Assembly (NCBI GenBank): GCA_002310115.1
Contig: DBYI01000004.1
Span: 5,219 to 10,929, forward strand
From: Ruminococcus flavefaciens
GTDB taxonomy: Bacteria > Bacillota > Clostridia > Oscillospirales > Ruminococcaceae
Direction: 5' to 3'
DNA: 5,711 nt
Part shown: piece after piece, positions 1 to 5,514 of the stretch
Layout: every line of letters starts with the position of its first letter
Numbering within the stretch: the stretch's first letter is position 1
The notes under the pieces: generated by a model
Database searches by the model: none
Told to the model about the DNA's origin: nothing
The model's input: only the letters and a program-made list of their open reading frames with translations
Position numbers and translations under genes: made by a program

Positions 1-450
1 CTTGAAAATATCTGGGATAGAGTTGCCAAGAACAAGACAAGGAAAATAGGAACAAGAATATACATCGACGAAATGTATTTGCTTTTCAAATCAGAACAAT
101 CTTCTCAATTCTTCTATGAGTTATATAAACGTGCTCGTAAATGGGGCGGTGTTCCTACAGGTATTACTCAAAACGTAGAAGATCTGTTGCGTTCTGAGCA
201 AGCGAGGTCTATGCTTTCCAATACTGAGTTTGTGGTTATGTTGGCACAGAATGCCACAGACAGAGAGCAGCTCGCACACCTCTTAAAAATATCCAACGAA
301 ACAATGGAATATGTTACCAATTCAAGACCTGGATGTGGCTTAATCTATGCCGGTGAATATGGCGTTATACCGTTCGATAATACAATTCCGACAAATACCA
401 ATATTTATAATATTATCACAACCAAATTTGGAGAAGAAAACTCTGTATAA
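1..450 (+). CDS. VirB4-like conjugal transfer ATPase, C-terminal part (5' end outside window)
   Basis: This is the last 149 residues of a VirB4/TraE-type ATPase, the cytoplasmic motor that energises assembly and transport in type IV secretion channels during conjugation. The frame is open from base 1, so the gene begins upstream and the Walker A motif is not in view. The visible part starts just before a Walker B-like strand (TRIYIDEMYLLF, residues 18-29, with the Asp-Glu pair at 23-24). Next comes the conserved stretch RARKWGGVPTGITQNVEDLL (44-63), typical of the VirB4 RecA-like domain, then an ASN-type SNTEFVVMLAQN segment (73-84) and a C-terminal GLIYAGEYGVIPFDN strand region. By recall it is most like the CD1110 family of Tn1549/CTn-type elements from Clostridia; that subfamily call is from memory, not a search. 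It heads the visible operon and is followed 46 nt later by a large membrane protein, the usual order in these elements. The first internal Met (base 73) is not the real start. Confidence 0.9.
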   Translation, partial: LENIWDRVAKNKTRKIGTRIYIDEMYLLFKSEQSSQFFYELYKRARKWGGVPTGITQNVEDLLRSEQARSMLSNTEFVVMLAQNATDREQLAHLLKISNETMEYVTNSRPGCGLIYAGEYGVIPFDNTIPTNTNIYNIITTKFGEENSV

Positions 451-458
451 ATAATATG

Positions 459-476
459 GTTGATATTTGTATCAAC
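459..476 (+). repeat. Intergenic inverted repeat (7-bp perfect stem, 4-nt loop)
   Basis: GTTGATA and TATCAAC flank a TTTG loop, between the virB4-like stop codon and the next gene's ribosome binding site. There is no T-tract after it, so it is not an intrinsic terminator. As RNA it could form a small hairpin 7 nt before the Shine-Dalgarno sequence, which might protect or separate the two messages. It is short enough to have arisen by chance in AT-rich DNA. Confidence 0.45.
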
Positions 477-483
477 GAGAAAC

Positions 484-490
484 GGAGGTG
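484..490 (+). promoter_or_regulatory. Ribosome binding site deciding the start of the 601-aa gene
   Basis: GGAGGTG lies 6 nt before the ATG at 497. This is a near-perfect Shine-Dalgarno sequence. It decides for ATG 497 over the in-frame TTG at 467, which would lie inside the intergenic hairpin and has no such site before it. Confidence 0.85.
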
Positions 491-496
491 AGAAGC

Positions 497-2302
497 ATGG
501 AACAGGACAGTACAGGTTCTGAAATAGTTAAAAGTGCCTATCAAGGTGCTAAATTAGCAAAGCAAACCGGTTCGCTTGCAAAATCTGGTGTCACATTATC
601 TGTGAAGGCAGGTTCAGACCTTTATAAAGCGGTAACATCAAGGCAGACACGTTTAGAAGCAATTCTCGGTGAAATTAATACTGTAAACGATTTGAAGGAG
701 CAATTAAAGAGTGTAGAGTTAGAAATACTCGATATTGAAGATAAAATTAACGAAAAATCTGCAATTATTGAGAGACTTTCTTCAATAGAAAACAAATCCC
801 AATCTGAACTTAATGAATTGAAGCAGCAGAAAGAAGAACTCAAAATTCTGAAATCTCGTCATAAAAAGCTCGATAAAGAAGAGAAAGAATTAAGTGAAAG
901 TATTCATTTAAAATCAAGTAACGTAGCTTATATAAAACATAGTCTTAAACCGCGTCCTATAAGGACAACAGCAAAGTTTAGTTATAAAGTCGTAAAAGGT
1001 ACATTGAAATCTTCTTTTCGGGTTACAAAAAATGTTGCAGCACAAGCGAATCCGTTAAATAAACGTGCTAATTTTAATGATACTACTGATACTGGCGTTG
1101 AGTCTTTAAAACTCGGATATACTACAGTAAAAAAGACATATCAGACAAGCAAAAAGGCGGTTCGTGGTGTCAGAGTGCTGTATAAAGCACCTGTGAAAAC
1201 AGTAAAATTTGCTGTTGGAACAGTTAAAGTTGCAAGCAGTATAGTCATTCATACTGTTGCACTTCTTTTAAATCCGATATTTTGGGCTTTGATTTTGCTG
1301 TTTGTTCTTGTTTTCTTAATCATAATGCCGGCGATTATCATTTTGTTAGGTGGTGGAGCTGCAAGTGGAAGCACTACAAATAAAGCTTATGGTACGGCAG
1401 CTGGAGCTAATAAAGATATTCTTACGGCTTATGCTGAAGCAGAAGAATTTTATCGTATTGCAGCAGAAACAAGGCAAAATGATTTTAATTCCATGATTGA
1501 CTCACTCTATTTTTCAACGGACGATCTAAAGCATTCTGACCTTGTATATATGAAGTGTAGTCATGATGGTTCTGAGTATCAGACGAGCATGGCTACAAAT
1601 AGTAAGAAAAATCAGCTCAAAACTAAATTCAGTAATTCGCTTCCAAAAGCAGAAGCGATAGCTCTTGTATATGTATACCTTGAAAAGCAGAAAAATGACG
1701 AAAATAGTACTACTGCCCAGATATATGAAGTTGAGTTTACGCAACAGGCGTTTGATGATTTACTTAATCAGATGATTTCATGGACGGAAACAATATACTC
1801 TGGACAGGAATGCCCTAATAAAAATTGTTCTGTTCGAGAGGAGCATAATCCTGAATGGGATACTGCTAAATACAATCGTGATATGTCAGTAAATGCTTTC
1901 AATGAATGGGCGACTGATATTCAGCCAAGAATAGCTAACAATACTCGTATCAAAGATGGCGCAGCTCAATCTCAGGATTGGGATGCAAACATTGGATGGC
2001 GAATAGATAACTGGAATTTAGTTTATTCTGATTTAATGGGTAATGCCTATACTTCAAACGATGGTTTAGATTGTTTAGCTGATTTAGATCGAATATCTGA
2101 TTATTACATAGAAATACTTGATAAAACTCCTGAAAATTTTCAAGTAGTTGACTGTGAGCATTTGCATAATAACCATGCAATAGGTCTTAATATCATAAGC
2201 AAAGAGAGTGTAATGGACTCATGGGGCTTTGATGACAATTATAGGCAATGGGTAGAGCTTACATATCAAGGATTCCTTGTAAATCCTGATTTACAAAATT
2301 GA
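497..2302 (+). CDS. Conjugation-module membrane protein, CD1108-like, with coiled coil and large exported domain
   Basis: A 601-residue protein probably belonging to the cell-envelope part of the conjugation channel. Residues 1-45 are helical and rich in Ala, Lys and Ser. Residues 50-135 are a long charged coiled coil. Residues 155-250 carry repeated basic amphipathic segments of the kind KTAKFSYKVVKG and KKTYQTSKKAVRGVRVLYK. One strong membrane segment spans about 256-284 and ends in a Gly-rich GGGAASGST linker. The rest (about 290-601) should lie outside the cell and includes five Cys (354, 439, 444, 526, 553), two of them in CPNKNC. The end, SVMDSWGFDDNYRQWVELTY, resembles the region that in CD1108-family mobile-element proteins precedes a NlpC/P60 or lysozyme-like wall hydrolase domain. 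Here the protein stops at that point and no catalytic Cys-His motif is visible. The place after virB4 and the basic-repeat plus membrane-segment layout support the family call; it rests on recall and architecture, so the function is inferred. The start at 497 has a strong GGAGGTG site; the next gene follows after 21 nt. Confidence 0.7.
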   Translation: MEQDSTGSEIVKSAYQGAKLAKQTGSLAKSGVTLSVKAGSDLYKAVTSRQTRLEAILGEINTVNDLKEQLKSVELEILDIEDKINEKSAIIERLSSIENKSQSELNELKQQKEELKILKSRHKKLDKEEKELSESIHLKSSNVAYIKHSLKPRPIRTTAKFSYKVVKGTLKSSFRVTKNVAAQANPLNKRANFNDTTDTGVESLKLGYTTVKKTYQTSKKAVRGVRVLYKAPVKTVKFAVGTVKVASSIVIHTVALLLNPIFWALILLFVLVFLIIMPAIIILLGGGAASGSTTNKAYGTAAGANKDILTAYAEAEEFYRIAAETRQNDFNSMIDSLYFSTDDLKHSDLVYMKCSHDGSEYQTSMATNSKKNQLKTKFSNSLPKAEAIALVYVYLEKQKNDENSTTAQIYEVEFTQQAFDDLLNQMISWTETIYSGQECPNKNCSVREEHNPEWDTAKYNRDMSVNAFNEWATDIQPRIANNTRIKDGAAQSQDWDANIGWRIDNWNLVYSDLMGNAYTSNDGLDCLADLDRISDYYIEILDKTPENFQVVDCEHLHNNHAIGLNIISKESVMDSWGFDDNYRQWVELTYQGFLVNPDLQN

Positions 2303-2323
2303 ATAGAAAGAAGGTACATTTAT

Positions 2324-2671
2324 ATGAAGTCTCATTCAGAACGAGTAAAAATAGTCCGTTCTTATTTTGAAAAAAACAAACTATTCTCTGTTGTAGCTGC
2401 TATCATAATAGTTGCTCTGATCGGTAATTTCATAGTCAATCGTGTTGCCGAAGCAAAAGCTCGAAATATGGTATCTTCCTCTGTATCAGAAGAAATAACA
2501 AATGATAATGCAGCATCAGATCCCGTTGATACAAATATCAACCAAAAGGAAGATGAAGAACCACATTGGAGGTTCTACTGGATAGATGTTTGGGTATTAC
2601 TTGGTCTCGGTGGATTTTGTCTTTTTAAAATAATGCAGGAAAAGAAGAAAGCAAAGGAGAAATTACAATGA
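2324..2671 (+). CDS. Small two-pass membrane protein of the conjugation operon, unknown function
   Basis: I do not recognise a family for this 115-residue protein. It has a basic N-terminus, a first membrane segment at about 20-38 (LFSVVAAIIIVALIGNFIV), an acidic polar loop of about 45 residues rich in Asp, Glu, Asn and Ser, a second membrane segment at about 85-102 (IDVWVLLGLGGFCLFKI), and a Lys-rich C-terminus. By the positive-inside rule both ends are in the cytoplasm and the acidic loop is outside. AAGAAGG (2308-2314) sits 9 nt before the ATG. The stop overlaps the next start as ATGA, which suggests translational coupling with the large surface protein, so the two may act together in the membrane. 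A role as a small channel subunit or partner of the surface protein is inference from context only. Confidence 0.75.
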   Translation: MKSHSERVKIVRSYFEKNKLFSVVAAIIIVALIGNFIVNRVAEAKARNMVSSSVSEEITNDNAASDPVDTNINQKEDEEPHWRFYWIDVWVLLGLGGFCLFKIMQEKKKAKEKLQ

Positions 2672-4797
2672 ATTACTTTTGTCGTGCTCACTGTGTCAGT
2701 TCCAAAGATAGAGAAATAACCACATATATCATATTTGATAATAATCAACAGCCGCTTCTTAAAGAGGAAATCCTCAATGATAATCAGCAGTTTAAGGAGT
2801 TTATGAGTGATTATAAGCCAAAAATAGTTTATGTTGATTATGCAGTATATTATACAGAGGAAAATCTTGACAACAGTATGCAGCCTGAAACATTTGAAAA
2901 TATTATAAGTACCAATTCAACATTTTATTCTCAGGGAGAGCTTACGGTTAATCCAAAAGGAAGTAAGGTAGCCAAAAAGAAGAAAACTTCAATAGGGAGT
3001 ATAGTATTTATCAGCTGTATATGTGCGTTGATAGCTGGTGTAGCCGGTCTTATAGGCGGCAAGTATCTTTTTGGTAAAACACAAGCAGCCCCAGTTGAGA
3101 CTGTCGAAGTAGTTCCAAGTAACGAGGACGGAATGATTATTCCTGAACAAGCACCAATTGAAGCCGATGCAGAGCAGATAACAGTATCAATTGACCGTTC
3201 ATACTTAGCTATTCCTACTGAAGATTTGGAATTAAAAGGCGCATTAGTTGATGGCAAAGCTGCTATTACACTTCCTGAATTTGATAAGACTGACTTTTTC
3301 ACTCATGTATCAGGGTATACATGGGGATTTTCTTCCGTTCCTGACGGGAAGAAAATAGAGTATTATGGAGGTCAGACTTATAATTTTACAGAGAATAAGA
3401 AGCTTTATCGTGTACTTGTTAAGTATGGCGGTGGCAGCGGCACAAAAGAAGATCCGTATCTAATTGATTACTACGATCAGCTTGAGTTGATGGCTTCTGA
3501 GGAAACAAGAGGTTATTTTAAGCAGATTAAGGATATAAGCTTTCCTGAATATGCTTCACACACTCCAATTGATACCGTCAATGAGCTTAAAAGTGATCCT
3601 GATACCGAACGCTTTGAGTATGACGGTAATGGATTTGTGATTGATAACCTCGATAATCCGTTATTTGGAAAAGTTTCCGGAGCAACTATCAAGAATGTCA
3701 ATCTTAGAAATGTAGTAATTGAGAATTCATTATTTAAGGATTATGGAGCAATTGTGTGCAACGCCTATAATTTCCAGTATAGGACAAATGATACTTTATA
3801 TCAGACAGGAGAAACACTAATAAAGCACTGTTCTGTTGCACACGCTTCGATAATTGTCGGTGCAGCACCTATCGAAGAAACAACGGAAGTTGCAACAGGA
3901 GAGGTTGTACCGCCAGACCTTATTGAATATGATGAAAATGGTAAGGTCATAGAGCCTGATGATAAAGATAAAACAGAAAAAGTAGAACCTATGAAAATGG
4001 CACAAGGATACTCTGTCGGTGGCATAAGTGGTAACGGTGGTCAGATAGAGGACTGTTACGTTGCAGATATGGGTATAATAGTAAATGCTGATGATTATAT
4101 TCTCAATGTAGGTGGTATCTCTGGAAAACCGGCAAATGTAATCAACAGTGTTGTTTTCAATTACTCTGCAAATGGTAATATATTCAATGCCGGAGGAATT
4201 GTAGGTTCAGCTGCTGGTTCTCGTATGTACGATGCCAAAGGTCGTGAACTTCCTGAATATTACGGTGGTAATATTCAAGGTTGCGTTGCAAGAAAGGTGT
4301 GGTTTAATAACGAAGTATCAGCTGGCGGTATTGCTGGAATAGGCGGCAGTGATGCTGATAATCCAGTTATTTCTAACTGCTATGCAATGGAAATGTATTA
4401 TAACTGTGGTGAATATTCTAAAGGTATTAATCCTGTGCTTGTAAAAGAAGGTATATGTGGTGGAATTATAGGTTCAGACGGTACTTTTAAAAACGGTCAT
4501 AATATAACGAATACAGTTTCAGTTGCCGATAAGCTCGTTATTGGCAAAAAAGAAAAGTCAAAATATGATGAAACTGTAAGACAAGCTCCTGATTATGCTT
4601 ATTATCAGGCAAATATATTGACAGTAATTAACAGTCCTACGGTTAATCCTGATAATCCAAAGGAAATATTCACAGGGGTATTTAAGTTCGATAGCTCCGA
4701 TGTTTTCGGAGATAAAGAAAAAGGTGCTTTAAGTTATCCTGATACAATGGAGGACTTATTTGCAAAAACAATCATGGAGGAAAACACAAATGGATAA
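2668..4797 (+). CDS. Signal-anchored surface protein with GLUG-like repeats
   Basis: A 709-residue protein with an unusual layout. Residues 1-100 form a soluble N-terminal domain without a signal peptide. A basic KKKK (103-106) precedes one membrane segment at about 109-131, so the N-domain should be cytoplasmic and the remaining 575 residues outside (type II anchor). After a Pro/Glu-rich linker (140-170) comes GGGSGTKEDPYLI (254-266) followed by DQLELMA, the hallmark opening of many Firmicutes and Bacteroidetes surface beta-helix or adhesin-like domains. Five GGIxG motifs of the GLUG type follow (450-455, 481-486, 508-513, 552-557, 597-602), spaced about 30-45 residues and each near a strand such as NCYAMEM or DCYVADM, as in a repetitive beta-solenoid. 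An acidic Pro/Lys-rich insert (about 400-445) interrupts the fold. No LPXTG or choline-binding signal is visible, so the internal membrane segment is the only anchor. A role in recipient contact or wall binding fits the operon context but is inferred. The gene begins in a 4-nt overlap with the previous one, with AAAGGAGA just upstream, and ends in an 8-nt overlap with the next. Confidence 0.82.
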   Translation: MNYFCRAHCVSSKDREITTYIIFDNNQQPLLKEEILNDNQQFKEFMSDYKPKIVYVDYAVYYTEENLDNSMQPETFENIISTNSTFYSQGELTVNPKGSKVAKKKKTSIGSIVFISCICALIAGVAGLIGGKYLFGKTQAAPVETVEVVPSNEDGMIIPEQAPIEADAEQITVSIDRSYLAIPTEDLELKGALVDGKAAITLPEFDKTDFFTHVSGYTWGFSSVPDGKKIEYYGGQTYNFTENKKLYRVLVKYGGGSGTKEDPYLIDYYDQLELMASEETRGYFKQIKDISFPEYASHTPIDTVNELKSDPDTERFEYDGNGFVIDNLDNPLFGKVSGATIKNVNLRNVVIENSLFKDYGAIVCNAYNFQYRTNDTLYQTGETLIKHCSVAHASIIVGAAPIEETTEVATGEVVPPDLIEYDENGKVIEPDDKDKTEKVEPMKMAQGYSVGGISGNGGQIEDCYVADMGIIVNADDYILNVGGISGKPANVINSVVFNYSANGNIFNAGGIVGSAAGSRMYDAKGRELPEYYGGNIQGCVARKVWFNNEVSAGGIAGIGGSDADNPVISNCYAMEMYYNCGEYSKGINPVLVKEGICGGIIGSDGTFKNGHNITNTVSVADKLVIGKKEKSKYDETVRQAPDYAYYQANILTVINSPTVNPDNPKEIFTGVFKFDSSDVFGDKEKGALSYPDTMEDLFAKTIMEENTNG
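4776..4780 (+). promoter_or_regulatory. Ribosome binding site deciding the start of the coiled-coil gene
   Basis: GGAGG lies 9 nt before ATG 4790, within the end of the preceding gene. It favours this ATG over the in-frame TTG at 4760, which would add ten residues and has no comparable site. Confidence 0.8.
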
Positions 4798-5167
4798 ACA
4801 GGAATTAAATGCTTTAAAAAAGGATATTCAAAAGCTCAAGACCGCAAAAAAGAAGCAAATGGAAGCCGCAGATAAGTGTAGGGACAAAATAACGTCCCTA
4901 CAATCTGAGCTTGCTGACACTGAAAACAGTATTAAGGAAACAGAAGCAGAACTTGCACAGAAAGAAGCTCTGCTCAAAAAAGCAGAGTATTCTTCTGCTC
5001 TCCAGAAGCTCGATGATGCTGTATTAAGTAAGTTTTCAAAGAGACAGGCTGAACTGCTTACAGAGCGTATCATGTCTGGTGAGTTAAATTCATTACTTGA
5101 AGATGATAGCGTTGTTACAAGTAACAACGAAGGGGATAATGGCGTTGCTACAAGTAGCAACGAATAA
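4790..5167 (+). CDS. Small coiled-coil protein, DUF4315-like position, unknown function
   Basis: A soluble 125-residue protein with no signal peptide or membrane segment. Residues 1-65 are a highly charged heptad-like helix (for example KKDIQKLKTAKKKQMEAADK and TENSIKETEAELAQKEALLKK), expected to form a coiled coil. A second helical part (about 68-103) follows: LQKLDDAVLSKFSKRQAELL. The last 22 residues are polar and contain two copies of a V-x-T-S-x-N-E unit (VVTSNNE and VATSSNE), encoded by two DNA palindromes described separately. In related clostridial elements a short coiled-coil protein of the DUF4315 type lies in about this place; length and helix pattern are similar, but I cannot show homology by eye. 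The gene overlaps the previous one by 8 nt and precedes the XRE gene by 20 nt, so it is surely in the same message. The start with GGAGG gives 125 residues. Confidence 0.75.
   Translation: MDKQELNALKKDIQKLKTAKKKQMEAADKCRDKITSLQSELADTENSIKETEAELAQKEALLKKAEYSSALQKLDDAVLSKFSKRQAELLTERIMSGELNSLLEDDSVVTSNNEGDNGVATSSNE
4877..4902 (+). repeat. Perfect 9-bp inverted repeat inside the coiled-coil gene
   Basis: TGTAGGGAC and GTCCCTACA are separated by the 8-nt loop AAAATAAC. The structure is entirely within coding sequence (residues around CRDKITSLQ) and is more GC-rich than its surroundings. As RNA it would make a stable hairpin about 90 nt after the start codon. Function is unknown. Confidence 0.6.
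5110..5129 (+). repeat. Palindrome copy 1 at the 3' end of the coiled-coil gene
   Basis: CGTTGTTACAAGTAACAACG is a perfect inverted repeat with 9-bp arms around a central AA. It encodes part of the VVTSNN tail. A second copy lies 33 bp downstream with one base pair changed on both arms. Candidate roles are an operator for a dimeric regulator such as the XRE protein encoded just downstream, an RNA hairpin with a CAAG loop, or a dispersed palindromic element that translates in frame. Confidence 0.75.
5143..5162 (+). repeat. Palindrome copy 2 at the 3' end of the coiled-coil gene
   Basis: CGTTGCTACAAGTAGCAACG is a perfect inverted repeat with 9-bp arms around AA. Compared with copy 1, T at arm position 6 is C and its partner A is G, so pairing is preserved. 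It encodes VATSSN at the end of the protein, five bases before the end of the gene and 25 nt before the XRE start codon. Confidence 0.75.
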
Positions 5168-5187
5168 TAAAATGAAGGAGAAATATA

Positions 5188-5382
5188 ATGAAAGCGGCTG
5201 CGAAGGAAATTATCAGGGATAAGCGAATGAGATTAGGGTGGTCACAGCAAGAATTGGCTCAGAAAGCTGGAGTTTGTAAGAATACAATCTACAACTTGGA
5301 AGCCAATAAGGGTTCTACTAAATTTGAAACCTATGAAAAGGTGTGTAAAGCTCTCGGTATTAAAATAACTTATCTTCTATAA
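5188..5382 (+). CDS. XRE-family helix-turn-helix transcriptional regulator (64 aa)
   Basis: A minimal Cro/C1-type DNA-binding protein made up of little more than the HTH_3 domain. Residues 5-16 form the first helix (AKEIIRDKRMRLG), SQQELAQKAGV (19-29) is the helix-turn, and CKNTIYNLEANKG (30-42) the recognition helix, followed by TYEKVCKALGI (48-58), the conserved closing helix. The family binds short palindromic operators, usually as dimers, and often represses or activates the mobile element that encodes it. AAGGAG (5175-5180) lies 7 nt before the ATG, and the gene follows the coiled-coil gene by 20 nt, so it is probably the last gene of the conjugation operon and may act in feedback on it. 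The two 20-bp palindromes just upstream are plausible but unproven binding sites. There is no C-terminal sensor or protease domain. The stop codon touches the T-tract of a terminator on the opposite strand. Confidence 0.9.
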   Translation: MKAAAKEIIRDKRMRLGWSQQELAQKAGVCKNTIYNLEANKGSTKFETYEKVCKALGIKITYLL

Positions 5383-5423
5383 TAAATAAAACAGCCCGTG
5401 TAGAAGCCATAACACGGACTGTT
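5381..5423 (-). terminator. Intrinsic terminator of the minus-strand small RNA
   Basis: Read on the minus strand, AACAGTCCGTGT (5423-5412) pairs with ACACGGGCTGTT (5401-5390) around a 10-nt loop. All 12 positions pair, one of them as a U-G wobble, and the tract TTTATTTATT (5390-5381) follows. On the plus strand the same position is a C-A mismatch and the sequence after the hairpin is TCCAATG, so the structure works as a terminator mainly for leftward transcription. It could still slow rightward transcription leaving the XRE gene. Confidence 0.75.
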
Positions 5424-5453
5424 CCAATGTGGTTCTTAAAAGTAGTAGAAACC
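5383..5453 (-). ncRNA. Candidate small RNA of about 70 nt, antisense to the XRE-GntR gap
   Basis: A consensus promoter (TTGACA-N17-TATAAT, 5488-5460) points leftward and a strong hairpin with a T-rich tail lies 30-70 nt downstream. Nothing between them looks like a gene: the only ATG (5410) opens 16 codons with no ribosome binding site and lies in the terminator loop. The predicted RNA begins near 5453 with GGTTTCTACTAC. Its first part can form a weak hairpin (GGTT with AACC), then ACATTGG is single-stranded, then the terminator hairpin follows. The RNA is complementary to any message that reads through from the XRE gene into the GntR gene, so it could act as a counter-transcript, or in trans through its loop UAUGGCUUCU. 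I do not recognise a known RNA family. The exact ends are predicted, not measured. Confidence 0.6.
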
Positions 5454-5459
5454 GTAATT

Positions 5460-5488
5460 ATTATATCACAGTCGTAATCAGTTGTCAA
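5460..5488 (-). promoter_or_regulatory. Perfect consensus housekeeping-sigma promoter facing left
   Basis: On the minus strand TTGACA (5488-5483) and TATAAT (5465-5460) are separated by exactly 17 bp, and TGA directly before the -10 gives an extended -10 TGnTATAAT. All twelve hexamer bases match the SigA/sigma-70 consensus. A start near 5453 is predicted. No protein gene on the minus strand is in reach, so it most likely drives the small RNA that ends at the terminator next to the XRE stop codon. Confidence 0.8.
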
Positions 5489-5514
5489 GTCTATTAACAA
5501 AAGGAGCGTTTATA

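Noticed and set aside
467..496. Upstream TTG start giving a 611-aa version of the large membrane protein
   Set aside because: The TTG lies in the intergenic hairpin and lacks a Shine-Dalgarno sequence, while ATG 497 has GGAGGTG at ideal distance.
2931..3302. Minus-strand ORF of 123 codons, and others opposite the surface-protein and coiled-coil genes (for example 4828-5160)
   Set aside because: They lie fully inside well-supported + strand genes, have no ribosome binding sites and their translations show no family features, so they are shadows.
4760..4789. Upstream TTG start giving a 135-aa coiled-coil protein
   Set aside because: GGAGG at 4776-4780 fits ATG 4790, and the extra residues only repeat the end of the preceding gene in another frame.
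5360..5410. Short minus-strand ORF (16 codons from the ATG at 5410) inside the candidate small RNA
   Set aside because: There is no ribosome binding site, the ATG lies in the terminator loop and the frame runs past the predicted RNA end.
5390..5423. Reading the hairpin as a strong terminator of the conjugation operon on the + strand
   Set aside because: On the + strand the stem has a C-A mismatch and is followed by TCCAATG, not a T-tract. It fits leftward transcription better, though weak two-way action is possible.
5481..5490. GTTGTCAAGT as a half-copy of the twin palindromes in the regulator gap
   Set aside because: It matches only with a 2-nt deletion and has no symmetrical second arm; the match is too short to call.
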